From NCBI RefSeq assembly GCF_021655615.1, contig NZ_AP025245.1, positions 806,001-870,000 of the forward strand: a stretch of DNA of 64,000 bases, in the 5' to 3' direction. Each line of letters opens with the position of its first letter. Position 1 is the stretch's first letter. The position numbers were made by a program, and so were the translations under genes. The notes beneath the pieces were generated by a model that was not told where the DNA came from, did no database searches, and was given only the letters and a program-made list of their open reading frames with translations. The DNA comes from Acidianus sp. HS-5. Lineage in GTDB: Archaea > Thermoproteota > Thermoprotei_A > Sulfolobales > Sulfolobaceae. Positions 8,807 to 19,786 of this stretch are shown here, piece after piece.

Positions 8807-8828
8807 GTTTCAATTCTAGAACTGAAAC
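8807..8828. promoter_or_regulatory. 22-nt near-perfect palindrome between divergent genes
   Basis: The left half GTTTCAATTCT and right half AGAACTGAAAC are reverse complements at 20 of 22 positions; the one mismatched pair sits mid-arm. It lies in the 224-nt space between the acyl-CoA synthetase gene (start 8718) and the RHH gene (start 8943), the longest gene-free spot nearby. Size and symmetry suit a dimeric repressor's operator. No second copy was noticed in the window. Confidence 0.45.
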
Positions 8829-8910
8829 TAAATTAATATGAAATTTTAGAGAAACAAGAGATTAACATTCAAGACAACTAAATAGACTATAAGCTTTTAG
8901 TCTGATATAT

Positions 8911-8920
8911 TCTTAAATAC
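8911..8920 (+). promoter_or_regulatory. Candidate TATA box of the RHH gene
   Basis: TTCTTAAATA is centred 27 nt upstream of the ATG at 8943, the spacing expected for a leaderless archaeal transcript. Confidence 0.4.
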
Positions 8921-8942
8921 TGAAAAGAGTAAAAGAGTAATT

Positions 8943-9266
8943 ATGGGAAAACTTACTGTTGAGATCTCAGATGATGTAGAGAAAGAGTTAAGGACTTTCG
9001 TAGCTTTGGACGGCTATAGAAGAGGTAAATTAAGTAAAATAGTTGAAGAATCAATAAGAGATTACATTTCAAAACATAAGGTGAAAGTAGAAGGAGATGA
9101 AATAGAGTTCAACTTAAACGATCTTGAGAAGGATAAATTCTACTTAATAGATTATGATGGAGAAAAATATGCAATTCAAGTTACTTCTGATAATAAGATA
9201 AGGCTTTATGAGGTATTAGGAGTTGAAGATAAAACTGTGGAAGGCAGAAATAATTCTGGAAGTTAA
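8943..9266 (+). CDS. Ribbon-helix-helix (CopG-like) DNA-binding protein with acidic C-terminal domain
   Basis: A 107-residue protein. Residues 1-40 form a ribbon-helix-helix unit: the strand KLTVEISDDVEKEL followed by two helices ending in SKIVEESIRDYI. The remaining residues make a small strand-rich domain that is not recognised. The start ATG has a TATA-like element 27 nt upstream. A second open frame overlaps the 3' end in the next frame and continues for 127 nt past the stop. The RHH gene may therefore be followed by a coupled small gene, or may have lost its original C-terminus to a frameshift. It may regulate itself or the divergent acyl-CoA synthetase gene through the palindrome at 8807-8828; that is inference. 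Confidence 0.7.
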   Translation: MGKLTVEISDDVEKELRTFVALDGYRRGKLSKIVEESIRDYISKHKVKVEGDEIEFNLNDLEKDKFYLIDYDGEKYAIQVTSDNKIRLYEVLGVEDKTVEGRNNSGS

Positions 9267-9393
9267 TTCTGAGGAATTAAAACCTTGCGAAGGAAAGATA
9301 ATCCCTTCCTGGAGTTATAGGAAGATGAAGAATGTAAAATTCTTTATACATCAAGACGGAAAAGGTAACGTAAAAATAAAGAAAATAGGATAA
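9223..9393 (+). CDS. Small overlapping ORF, TTG start, unknown function
   Basis: A 56-codon frame, shifted relative to the RHH gene it overlaps by 44 nt. It starts at TTG 9223 with GAGGT at 9210-9214 as a well-spaced ribosome site, and ends with TAA at 9391. The predicted peptide has alternating hydrophobic and charged residues (KAEIILEVNSEELKP, NVKFFIHQDGKGNVKIKKIG), which looks like real coding sequence with beta strands. It is either an independent coupled gene or the displaced C-terminus of the RHH protein. No family recognised. Confidence 0.45.
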   Translation: MKIKLWKAEIILEVNSEELKPCEGKIIPSWSYRKMKNVKFFIHQDGKGNVKIKKIG

Positions 9394-9417
9394 ATACTTT
9401 CAAGATAATTCTTACCC

Positions 9418-10182
9418 ATGCCATGCACCGGAATACATGCAGCACCATCTGGTCCAATAGAATTTCCAGAGTTAGTTTACTCCTTCGTAGTCTGCGATGA
9501 GAAAGTAGTAATGATTGATGGGGGAGTTGCAAACAGTATTATGGATGTTAGCTTTCTTGATAAGCTAGACTACCTTGTAATCACTCACTTACACATTGAC
9601 CACATAGGTTTAATTCCGGACATTGTAGAAACTTATAAACCTAAAATCCTAGTTTACGAAGGCTACAAAAAACATCTAGAAAACCCTGAAAAGATAAACG
9701 AGACTGCAAGACAGGTTTTAGGCGACCTTGTAGATACTTACGGAGAAGTAAAACCAATTAAGGGAGATATCCTGGAAGTTAAAGGAGGAGAGGAGATAAA
9801 CCTAGGTAAGAACAAAATGAAGATATTTTACACTCCAGGACATGCTAAGCACCATATTTCTATAATGATAGGCGACGTGCTGTATACTGGAGATTCTGCG
9901 GGCGGAAGATATAATGGTACACCTTTTCCTACAACTCCCCCACCCCTTGATTTTGAAAAATACTTATCCAGCCTTGAGTTTCAGATCTCTCTAAAGCCTA
10001 AAGTTGTGGGACTATCTCACGGAGGTTTTGCTCCTTTTACCCACATGCAAGAGCTTTTAGAGCAACTTAAGAGTAATGTTAGAGTTGATATTGATATTGG
10101 AGGAATACAAGGAGAAATACTTAGGAAGCATTTGGAAGTAAACTATAAGGGGTTAGAAGAAGGGTTAAAGGCTAGGAAATAA
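9418..10182 (+). CDS. Metallo-beta-lactamase-fold hydrolase
   Basis: A 254-residue MBL-fold protein with the dinuclear zinc motif HLHIDH at 57-62, a further histidine in GHAKHH near 141-146, an aspartate in YTGDSAG near 157 and a last histidine in LSHGG near 202. This is the complete ligand set. Members hydrolyse thioesters, phosphodiesters or lactones; nothing nearby fixes the substrate. The ATG is 24 nt after the end of the small overlapping ORF. The following 278 nt up to the permease gene hold no gene that I can see. Confidence 0.8.
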   Translation: MPCTGIHAAPSGPIEFPELVYSFVVCDEKVVMIDGGVANSIMDVSFLDKLDYLVITHLHIDHIGLIPDIVETYKPKILVYEGYKKHLENPEKINETARQVLGDLVDTYGEVKPIKGDILEVKGGEEINLGKNKMKIFYTPGHAKHHISIMIGDVLYTGDSAGGRYNGTPFPTTPPPLDFEKYLSSLEFQISLKPKVVGLSHGGFAPFTHMQELLEQLKSNVRVDIDIGGIQGEILRKHLEVNYKGLEEGLKARK

Positions 10183-10460
10183 TGAACTTTCGTTTAAGTC
10201 CTAATAATTTGAGTTATGAAGATTTTTAAGTCCGATTTGCAGCCCTTGAAATTCATGAAGCCATAACACTTTTTCATTAACAAATTAACCTATCCGATGA
10301 TGTAACTGTAGCACATAGTACTTGAGTAGTGCATCAACACCATATTTAGTATATTTTTGCATGAAAATAGGTATTTATCATTCCTCAGAAAAAAGCTAAC
10401 TAAGTTACTTATATACTGCATTGTTTTTAAAGAAAAAATATTAATTTTTAAGAAAAATTC

Positions 10461-12356
10461 TTAAGGTTCTTTAGTTTCTTCGATTATATCTTCTATTGCT
10501 TCTGTTCTGAACCCAGACTTTACTGCTAAATAATGGAAGATGAGTACTATTATTGCTGCAATCACAACATCTGTTGGGAACGGTATCACTGGATTTAATC
10601 CTAAGGCTCCGAAGTACGAAAGCAGGAATATTGCAAATATGAAACCAAATACCCAATAGCTTGCCTTAATTTCTTTTCTTACATCTTCACTGGTGAATAT
10701 CCATAATATCGTAATGTTGGCTAATGATAGACCTACCATCATTAGCGTGTAAAGTATTAAAGCTATAGTATTACCTGCAGAAAGTCCAGTAGTTGCAATA
10801 TCAAAGGAGTATGCACTTAATAGAATTACTGCAAGATCAATAACTCCTAAAGGATATGCCATCTTTTTAGGAACTCCCAATCTAACTGCATAATAACCGA
10901 AGAATATTGGAAAACCTAAGAATATTGCAGTTACAACGTAAAACAGTGTAGCAAATCCAGACCAATATACTATTAATCCTGAAGCTAAAGTTGCTATAGG
11001 AGCTATTATTTTAGCTGCAGGTAACTTAAAGCTTCTCTTTAAGCCCGGAGCAGTTTTCCTTAAAGTTTCAAGTCCTATTCCTCCCATTATATAAGTAAAT
11101 ACTGTTGCAGAAGATATGAAACCTACTAAGGATTCCCAAGATGGAAATGGCAACATGAAGACTGCTGCAATTATTGTTGCCGCTATTAATGCGAAAACGG
11201 GAACTCTCGTCTTACCTACCTTTAAGAATAAACCTGGTAAGTATCCGTTGCTTGCGAAACCGTAAACTGTCCTTCCTGCAGTTCCTACGTAAATCCAACC
11301 AGTACCGCTAGGAGAAAGCACTGCGTCAATTAATAGTATAAAACTCCAGATTGCAAATAACGAAACTATAGGACCTAAAACTTTTGCTGAAGTCATGATC
11401 GTGTAGTAAGGCCCACTCACTAGGTTAGAGCTACCTAATGCAGTCCAGTTTCCAGGTGTTACAGCCTCAGTCACATTATGTACTTTTACAGTTACTAAAG
11501 ACCAGTCAATAGCTCCAGTAAATGCTACTTGAAGTAATGTATAAATTAGTATTCCTATTATGAGTGCTCCTATTACTGCAAAAGGTATGTCCTTCTGCGG
11601 ATTCCTTCCTTCTCCTCCATATTCTACTGCCTGCCTAAAGCCTAAGTAAGAAAATATAACTCCAGTAGTAGGTATTGCATAAAGTACCGGAGCGAAGCCA
11701 GAAAATCCTGAAGCATTCATTGATGCACTGGGGAAGAATCCTCCGCCCATTGTAAAGTTTGCAGGATGGAAGTAAAATGCCATTAAAAATACTACAGTAA
11801 TTGCTGGAACTATTAGCTTCCACCAGCCTACTCCATGAGTTATTTTGCCCATTATTCCTACTCCTGCATATTGGAGAAAGAAGAAGAGGATTAGTATAAT
11901 ATACGCTGACACAATTCCTAACGGAGTTAATACTCCATTAGGATATATTAAACCCGGTATCAGAGCTGACAAGTAAGTTATAGTAGCAGTTGCCTCAATC
12001 GCAGGTACTGAAGCTGCAGATAAGAAATATGCCCAAGTTATAACATATCCCGTAACTCCACCGTGAGTATAATGAGGATACCTTACAATTCCTCCAGACT
12101 TAGGTATTGCTGCTCCTAATTCGCCATAAGCTAAACCTACAAACATTACTAGTATTCCAGCTACTACCCAAGATAATACTCCTGCACCGCCTGCATAAGA
12201 TGCAGTATATAACGCCCCAAATAGCCAACCTGATCCTATTACTCCTCCTACTGATAAAAATAGTAGTTCCCATTTATTTAAACTTCTTCTCAGAAGTCTG
12301 TCTGAACCAGTTCCGTAATCTCTTGCTCCTCCGATCTGGCCTTTACTGTTAGACAT
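10461..12356 (-). CDS. APC-superfamily amino acid permease
   Basis: A 631-residue integral membrane protein with 12-14 hydrophobic helices. The N-terminal GGVIGSGWLFG around 36-46 is the helix-1 glycine motif of the APC superfamily, followed by GLAYGELGAAIPKSGG near 73-88, the typical helix-2/3 signature. It is longer than the usual 450-500 residues, owing to an enlarged loop around residues 285-315 and extra C-terminal helices. It probably imports an amino acid or related organic cation by proton symport. A single-gene unit with its own upstream region. Specificity cannot be judged. Confidence 0.82.
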   Translation of the reverse strand: MSNSKGQIGGARDYGTGSDRLLRRSLNKWELLFLSVGGVIGSGWLFGALYTASYAGGAGVLSWVVAGILVMFVGLAYGELGAAIPKSGGIVRYPHYTHGGVTGYVITWAYFLSAASVPAIEATATITYLSALIPGLIYPNGVLTPLGIVSAYIILILFFFLQYAGVGIMGKITHGVGWWKLIVPAITVVFLMAFYFHPANFTMGGGFFPSASMNASGFSGFAPVLYAIPTTGVIFSYLGFRQAVEYGGEGRNPQKDIPFAVIGALIIGILIYTLLQVAFTGAIDWSLVTVKVHNVTEAVTPGNWTALGSSNLVSGPYYTIMTSAKVLGPIVSLFAIWSFILLIDAVLSPSGTGWIYVGTAGRTVYGFASNGYLPGLFLKVGKTRVPVFALIAATIIAAVFMLPFPSWESLVGFISSATVFTYIMGGIGLETLRKTAPGLKRSFKLPAAKIIAPIATLASGLIVYWSGFATLFYVVTAIFLGFPIFFGYYAVRLGVPKKMAYPLGVIDLAVILLSAYSFDIATTGLSAGNTIALILYTLMMVGLSLANITILWIFTSEDVRKEIKASYWVFGFIFAIFLLSYFGALGLNPVIPFPTDVVIAAIIVLIFHYLAVKSGFRTEAIEDIIEETKEP

Positions 12357-12540
12357 AATAAATTTTCAAAATGAACTTTCTTAAAAACTTATCTATATTC
12401 TGCACATAGACTTATTCAGTGTAAATACAGAGAAGAGTTACTTTTATCTACATTTTACTAAAATTATAGATTTACATTGAAAGTGATAGATATAGAGTAA
12501 ACAATTTTTAATCTAATTTAAAATTATCATCAACGCATTG

Positions 12541-12569
12541 AAAAGAAGGAAGAAAAATAGAAAAAGAAA
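12541..12569 (-). terminator. Pyrimidine-rich terminator after the AMP-forming ligase gene
   Basis: On the minus strand, a U/C-rich run of about 30 nt begins 7 nt after the stop of the ligase gene, with several T4-T5 stretches. Archaeal RNA polymerase terminates at such tracts without a hairpin. There is no gene between here and 12357. Confidence 0.45.
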
Positions 12570-12576
12570 TTTCCTA

Positions 12577-14538
<1,962 letters not shown>

Positions 14539-14557
14539 ATTATATCGTATAAATATG

Positions 14558-14565
14558 CTTATACT
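14558..14565 (-). promoter_or_regulatory. Candidate TATA box of the AMP-forming ligase gene
   Basis: AGTATAAG on the minus strand, centred about 24 nt before the ATG at 14538, predicts a leaderless transcript separate from the glucose dehydrogenase gene just upstream. Confidence 0.4.
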
Positions 14566-14578
14566 TTCTTAAAAAAGA

Positions 14579-15658
14579 TTACCATTTTATGACTGACTTT
14601 ATTTCACCTTTTGGTTTATTTTCCAAAATTTCCTTAGAATCTTCTGGAGGTACTACGGTAGTTATCATCCTATTAAGTAAATCACCGTATTTCTCCTTCC
14701 ACATGGTCAAGTAATTTACAGCAGACTTAAAGTCCCACTTGTTTGCGTTAACGCTACCAACTACTCCAATATTGTTTTCAACCATGAAAGTTACTAGATC
14801 GGCGTCTATTTGCACTTTATCTCCTGTCTGAGTTCCGAAAAGCACTAAAATTGAGTTCTTATTCATTTTATGCATTAAAGGAATAAAAGCAGAAGGAAAA
14901 CCACTAGTATCAACAATAATGTCAGCTTTAGGTAAAGATTCAACTCCCTTAGTAGTGTTTATAAACTCTGACTCAGTCCTAGCGGAAACATATTCTTCGG
15001 CAGGTGATGGATCCCTTCTGTTTAGCATATAAACGTTAAAGCCGTAAGTCCTTAAGAGTAAGGAGAAGAATGTGCCTATTGGTCCGGTACCTACGACGTA
15101 AGCATTTCTGCAATCATAGGCCCCGTCTTCACAATTCCACACCATTCTCCTCTGTATTTGCATTACCTCTTCTATTGCCTTAACAACGTTTGAGAGCGGT
15201 TCCGTCAATACTGCAATATCTTTTATTGACTCCGGAACTTTAACTAAGTAAATTTCATCATCTACAAATTCCTCCCTCATGAAGCCGTTCTTACCTCTTA
15301 TTCCTGCTTCAACGAAGTTCCCTGTTTCACAGAAGTCCTGCCTACCTATTTTACAGTTTAAACAAACTCCGCAGCCTCTCCTAACTACGGGCACTACGTA
15401 ATCTCCTTTCTTTAGCTCCTTAACTCCTTCTCCTACTTCCTCAACTTGTCCGAAAGCTTCATGACCTAAAACTAGTTCGCTCCAGCCTTCTTGAGGCCTT
15501 ACGAAGGACAGCTTATTTGATACTATGCCTCTATCTGTTCCGCACACTCCATTGTAAAGAGTTTTAACTAATACTTGACCTTTATCTACTTTTTCTTCAA
15601 TATTCACATCTTTTACTTCCATTCCAAACTGATGAGGTTTAACAACTATTGCTTTCAT
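14579..15658 (-). CDS. gdh: Glucose 1-dehydrogenase (zinc-dependent, NADP-using type)
   Basis: A 359-residue medium-chain dehydrogenase. Catalytic zinc ligands are C39 in NGVCGTD and H66-E67 in LGHEAFG. The structural zinc lobe is C96, C99, C102 and C110 (RRGCGVCLNCKIGRQDFC). The nucleotide site is GTGPIG at 190-195, followed by NRRDPS near 213-218, a pattern that favours NADP. Features and spacing match the Sulfolobus glucose/galactose dehydrogenase that opens the branched Entner-Doudoroff pathway. It lies 40 nt upstream of the AMP-forming ligase gene on the same strand, but that gene appears to have its own TATA box. Confidence 0.85.
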   Translation of the reverse strand: MKAIVVKPHQFGMEVKDVNIEEKVDKGQVLVKTLYNGVCGTDRGIVSNKLSFVRPQEGWSELVLGHEAFGQVEEVGEGVKELKKGDYVVPVVRRGCGVCLNCKIGRQDFCETGNFVEAGIRGKNGFMREEFVDDEIYLVKVPESIKDIAVLTEPLSNVVKAIEEVMQIQRRMVWNCEDGAYDCRNAYVVGTGPIGTFFSLLLRTYGFNVYMLNRRDPSPAEEYVSARTESEFINTTKGVESLPKADIIVDTSGFPSAFIPLMHKMNKNSILVLFGTQTGDKVQIDADLVTFMVENNIGVVGSVNANKWDFKSAVNYLTMWKEKYGDLLNRMITTVVPPEDSKEILENKPKGEIKSVIKW

Positions 15659-15742
15659 AATATATACTCGTCAAGGAAGATAATAAACTAAAATTCTAGA
15701 GTAACCTATAAAAGAAAAAATCTCAAATAAAATAAAGGAAAA

Positions 15743-17314
15743 TTACTTCCTTCTTTTAACTATGATAATTGCAACTGCTATTATAATAATGACTGCTGTT
15801 ATTCCTAGAATTAGTAAAGTATTGGAAGTTGTTGGAGATGTAGGTGGTGTTGAACTTAAGGGCATAGTCGAACTTGGAGGAGTAGTTATGGGAGTATATC
15901 CGTAAACTATCAAATAAGTGCTAGCAGGGTCTGTAAATACTACAATGGTATTATTTACCATGAAATAATCACAGGAATTTAACTCAACTAAAGATCCATT
16001 ACTCTCTTGTTCAAATACCGTAAACTTTTCATTACTAACTTTGCTTACGTTGAAAGTTACATACCCTCTTGCAGAAATATTTACTATTTGTGCCAGATAG
16101 TTTTTACCTTGTATAGTTAAATTACTCACTTCCACTGTGGGCTTTACTATGGTTACATTAACTATGTTGGAATGTATAAAACCTAAATAGAAGAGAGAAG
16201 AGTTTAATGAAAGCATTAAGAGTAAGCCTTTAGCATGACTTACGTAAACTTGATGCTGTATAACAACGTTAGCAGTAGTCTCTACACTGTTGTTTGAGCA
16301 TATGCCTAAAATTACTGGAACTCCTTGGTGATAAACTATTGATATTACTGTTGGCTTCGGTAATGCTGGAGCGTTTGTTACGTGAACTATTAATACTTCT
16401 CCTGAAATGAAAGACGATTTTCCAAAAATTCCATGATATTCTGCATTTAAATAGACGGAATGAACGTAACCTACCGTAGTACCGTTAACACCGTAGAATT
16501 CCAGAGTTGTGAAGTTAGCCTTACCGCTCATTTGAGCACGCGGTAAATTTAGATTGCCTATTCCTAGTCCTTTCCACTCTATTGCTGGTGTCAACTTACC
16601 GCAGAAGTACGCAGTAGTAACTGCATAACCTTCTGTAGATGAGAAAGTAGTGCCGTTAGCAACAAAACATTCAGTGAATGGAGAGTACTTTCTCGGCATT
16701 TGTACGTGTAACGCGATAGATGAACTAGATTGAAACTCTCCTGAAATCTTCACTTGAACCAATGTAAGAGTAACATTTTCAGATACTGAGGAGTCCTGCT
16801 TGATTTCAAGTGATATGTTAGAGAATGATACGCCGTTAATGAACTGTAGAATTAACTCTCCTGAGCCGTTTATATATGAAATTGTATGAATAGAACTCTC
16901 GTTGAATCCTGCCCACACTATTTCTTCCATGCCTGCGGACAAAACTATTATCCTAGCTAACTGCGGTATGTCTGTTTTAACATATAGACTTCCATTAGCA
17001 TAAGTAGAAACGCATATTTTACCGGTTATAGTATAGTTTTTCCCAGTTGTTAAAATATATGTTGTCTTATATTCATTTACTTGTACAGTTTTATCATTAT
17101 TACTTAAATTTCCATAATATGTTGAATTACTAACTTGATATATTTCAGTAGATAAAATTCTCATTTTTTCACTATGTAAAAAACTTGAATATTTATTATA
17201 TTCTATAGTATAACTGGTATTACTAGAGGGAACATACGAATTCGCAACGGATATAAAAAATAATATTGATGCTAATAATAATGCTATTATTATCCCTATA
17301 GGAAGTGCTTTCAT
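15743..17314 (-). CDS. Secreted, membrane-anchored protein of unknown function
   Basis: A 523-residue extracellular protein. An N-terminal signal segment (residues 3-25, PIGIIIALLLASILFFIS) precedes a strand-rich domain with many N-x-S/T sites for N-glycosylation. A Ser/Thr/Pro stalk (PPSSTMPLSSTPPTSPTTS near 478-496) and a single C-terminal membrane helix with the basic tail KRRK follow. This architecture is common for Sulfolobales surface proteins that sit under or in the S-layer. No enzymatic motif was seen. It is a single gene between the dehydrogenase and the divergent epimerase. Confidence 0.65.
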   Translation of the reverse strand: MKALPIGIIIALLLASILFFISVANSYVPSSNTSYTIEYNKYSSFLHSEKMRILSTEIYQVSNSTYYGNLSNNDKTVQVNEYKTTYILTTGKNYTITGKICVSTYANGSLYVKTDIPQLARIIVLSAGMEEIVWAGFNESSIHTISYINGSGELILQFINGVSFSNISLEIKQDSSVSENVTLTLVQVKISGEFQSSSSIALHVQMPRKYSPFTECFVANGTTFSSTEGYAVTTAYFCGKLTPAIEWKGLGIGNLNLPRAQMSGKANFTTLEFYGVNGTTVGYVHSVYLNAEYHGIFGKSSFISGEVLIVHVTNAPALPKPTVISIVYHQGVPVILGICSNNSVETTANVVIQHQVYVSHAKGLLLMLSLNSSLFYLGFIHSNIVNVTIVKPTVEVSNLTIQGKNYLAQIVNISARGYVTFNVSKVSNEKFTVFEQESNGSLVELNSCDYFMVNNTIVVFTDPASTYLIVYGYTPITTPPSSTMPLSSTPPTSPTTSNTLLILGITAVIIIIAVAIIIVKRRK

Positions 17315-17478
17315 GAGCTAAACTATCCTATTCCACTATTAAAAATAAGCTTTCCACGACAGGATAAAATGAGTGAAACAAAATAATTTCACTAGATTTT
17401 TTCGTTTTTTAATGAATATAAATCTAGACTTTTGCATAAAAATACTCAATCTCTTTAATTCTTATACTTACTTCTGTT

Positions 17479-18384
17479 ATGGCATCTGTAGTTACAGGGG
17501 GAGCAGGATACATAGGGAGTCACCTAATAGATTATCTGATAGAGAAAGGAGACGACGTAATAAGTATAGATGATTATTCTTCGGGAAATTACACAAATAC
17601 TAGGGCAAAAAACGTAAAGCTTGATTTAAGGTTAGCTTACCCTGAAATTCCTAAGGGAGCTATAATTTACCATTTAGCTGCCAATCCAGACGTTAGGACT
17701 TCGATGGATAATATTTACGACCATTTCGAAAGGGATGTTAAAACAACGCTGAACATTATGGAGATGGCAAGAAAATATGACGCTAAACTTGTTGTATTCT
17801 TTTCTTCCTCAACAGTATACGGCGAAGGAAGAATACCAACTACTGAAGCCGATAAAATTGATCCGATTTCAAATTACGGGCTCTTTAAAGTTATGGGAGA
17901 GGAAATACTTAGCTTTTATGCAAGAAATTACGGAATAAGAGGGATTTCATTAAGATTAGCAAACATTACTGGGGGCAGGGTATCTCATGGTGTAGTTATA
18001 GATTTCATCAAAAAGCTGAAGAAAAATAAGGAAACGCTAGAAATCTTAGGCAATGGAAAACAGAGGAAAAGCTACCTTTACATAACTGATTTGCTTTCCG
18101 CCTTAGATGTTCTAGTTAAATACTTTAAAGGTTTATATGACGCCTTTAACATCGGGAATGATGATTGGGTAACAGTAGACGAAATAGCAAGAATAGTTGA
18201 GGAAGAGATGAAGCTTTCTCCTAAACACGTCTATGTTGATGCAGGAGAAGGAAGGGGTTGGAAAGGAGATGTTAGGTTTATGCTCCTTGATATTTCAAAG
18301 ATAAAGTCTTTTGGTTGGTTACCAAAATATTCTTCTGCACAAGCAATAAGATTAGCAGTGAGGGATGTACTTGATAAAATATAA
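17479..18384 (+). CDS. NAD-dependent nucleotide-sugar epimerase/dehydratase (SDR, GalE-like)
   Basis: A 301-residue extended short-chain dehydrogenase. The NAD loop is GGAGYIG at 7-13, D31-D32 in the second strand end favour NAD, and the catalytic Ser/Thr-Tyr-Lys set is SSSTVYGEG (109-117) with Y133-x3-K137. Length and motifs fit UDP-glucose 4-epimerase-like enzymes that supply sugars for N-glycans and surface polysaccharide. It may head a small rightward group: a 75-residue membrane protein begins inside its last 20 nt. Confidence 0.8.
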   Translation: MASVVTGGAGYIGSHLIDYLIEKGDDVISIDDYSSGNYTNTRAKNVKLDLRLAYPEIPKGAIIYHLAANPDVRTSMDNIYDHFERDVKTTLNIMEMARKYDAKLVVFFSSSTVYGEGRIPTTEADKIDPISNYGLFKVMGEEILSFYARNYGIRGISLRLANITGGRVSHGVVIDFIKKLKKNKETLEILGNGKQRKSYLYITDLLSALDVLVKYFKGLYDAFNIGNDDWVTVDEIARIVEEEMKLSPKHVYVDAGEGRGWKGDVRFMLLDISKIKSFGWLPKYSSAQAIRLAVRDVLDKI

Positions 18385-18592
18385 ACTAATGGGAATAGGA
18401 TTAATTCTTCTTTCAGCTTTAGTTATTTACTTAGCTTTTTCGATCTTTTTCCTAGGATTGAAAATAAAACTAGGAAGTTATGAAGTATCTCCTATAATAA
18501 TAAAAACTATAAATTTCGCAATAATTTTCCTAGTTTTTGTTTATATAGCATATGTCGGATATATTATGATTTTCCATGCTCAAGAAAAATAG
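18365..18592 (+). CDS. Small two-helix membrane protein
   Basis: A 75-residue protein with two predicted membrane helices (about 10-32 and 47-70). It overlaps the epimerase by 20 nt if it starts at ATG 18365; ATG 18389, nine codons in, is an equally likely start just after the epimerase stop. It has no recognised family. Its place between the epimerase and the ECF transporter gives no firm hint. Confidence 0.5.
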   Translation: MYLIKYKLMGIGLILLSALVIYLAFSIFFLGLKIKLGSYEVSPIIIKTINFAIIFLVFVYIAYVGYIMIFHAQEK

Positions 18593-18628
18593 GGAAAATT
18601 TCTTAAAGTTAACAGTAAATTCTTACAT

Positions 18629-19168
18629 ATGCCATTATCTAAAGATGATAAGAGAAAGCTAATTTATGCAATAGTATTCTCAGTAGCATCTTATGCAGTA
18701 GCTGCAGGACTAGCTTTAGGCACTGCTGCCTATGCATTAAGCATTTTCACTGATCCAGTAGTTACGCTGACTATTCCGCTAATAATAGTAGCAATAGGAA
18801 TACAAGCAATAAATGCTAAGAACGGACCCCTTCTAATTTTGATAATAAGCGCATTACTTTACGCAATATCTGGCTTAATATTCCTAGTTCCTACATTCGT
18901 TGTTGCTGGGCTTGTAGTTGAGGGAATATCCAGGATAGTAGGCTATAGGTCTTTTAAAGCAGTAATGATAAACACTACATTGGCTGGAGGCCTAGTAGGA
19001 GTTTTTAGCGTAGTTTTTGGATTGCTTTTCGTACCTTCTACTGCATCGCAGTTTGCCTTAGATTTAATGCTAGCATTTACTGGAATATACTTCGTAGAAT
19101 CTGCAGTAATGGGAATTGTATCTTATTACTTAGGTAGTTTCCTTATAAAATCCGGTGTATTACATTGA
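18629..19168 (+). CDS. Probable ECF transporter substrate-binding (S) component
   Basis: A 179-residue membrane protein with a basic N-terminus (KDDKRK) and about six hydrophobic helices. Size and helix number match ECF S components. The next two genes look like EcfT and a double ATPase, which makes the assignment credible. The stop overlaps the TTG start of the next gene by 4 nt. The substrate is unknown: I see none of the family-specific motifs for biotin, thiamine, riboflavin, cobalt or folate. No vitamin gene adjoins the operon, although TenA lies 21 kb away. Confidence 0.6.
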   Translation: MPLSKDDKRKLIYAIVFSVASYAVAAGLALGTAAYALSIFTDPVVTLTIPLIIVAIGIQAINAKNGPLLILIISALLYAISGLIFLVPTFVVAGLVVEGISRIVGYRSFKAVMINTTLAGGLVGVFSVVFGLLFVPSTASQFALDLMLAFTGIYFVESAVMGIVSYYLGSFLIKSGVLH

Positions 19169-19743
19169 AGACATCTTTTTTATATTCAGTATTTTTTTCA
19201 GTCTTAATTTTTATATCCACTTATATCTCGCTAGGAATTTATTCAATGATAATTACCATAGCGATGCTATTCGGGAAAAAAGGAATTTTCATTACGGAAA
19301 TTGCAATAGCAATACTCTCATACTTTGTCCTATCTTATTTCGGCAAAGCTTACCTTTATGTATTTACTGTTAGGGCAATTACTTACATCAACTTATATTT
19401 TGTAGTCTCGGAACTCGTAGATAAATCCACTGTCCTCGACGCGCTAGGAGAGAAAGGAGTCCCAATCATAATAGCATTAGCTTATTACCCTTACTTCTTT
19501 CAACTATCCTCAGAAGTCTCATTTTACGCCAGAGCTAGAGGAATGGGATTTAACCCAATAAAAATTTCAAGACCTTTATTAGTGGAGATGATTAAAGTTG
19601 CGGAAAACCTTTACGTTGCATATACTGTCAAACTTTTTGGAAAATACTCTGGAAAAAGAAATTTAAAACCAAGAACATCAGATATAATACTGCTTGCTGT
19701 AGGGTTTGCAGTACTTACCATGTCAATAATTTTTCCGTTATAA
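19165..19743 (+). CDS. ecfT: ECF transporter transmembrane (T) component
   Basis: A 192-residue protein with about five membrane helices. The coupling segment YARARGMGFNP around residues 122-132 matches the A-R-G signature of EcfT proteins that contacts the ATPases. It is shorter than usual (about 250); the second A-R-G copy is not evident. The start is TTG 19165, inside the 4-nt overlap with the S-component gene, indicating translational coupling. Confidence 0.68.
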   Translation: MKTSFLYSVFFSVLIFISTYISLGIYSMIITIAMLFGKKGIFITEIAIAILSYFVLSYFGKAYLYVFTVRAITYINLYFVVSELVDKSTVLDALGEKGVPIIIALAYYPYFFQLSSEVSFYARARGMGFNPIKISRPLLVEMIKVAENLYVAYTVKLFGKYSGKRNLKPRTSDIILLAVGFAVLTMSIIFPL

Positions 19744-19786
19744 TTCTCTGCATTATTAATAAATCCTTGACATCTAAAGAATACTA

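Noticed and set aside
8807..8828. Single CRISPR repeat remnant, because of the TGAAAC/GAAAC ends
   Set aside because: Only one copy was noticed, no spacer-like array, and the symmetry is that of an operator.
10290..10345. C-box-like GATGATG in the gap between the MBL hydrolase and the permease
   Set aside because: No D or D' box at a usable distance. The 278-nt gap shows no gene, repeat or hairpin I could support.
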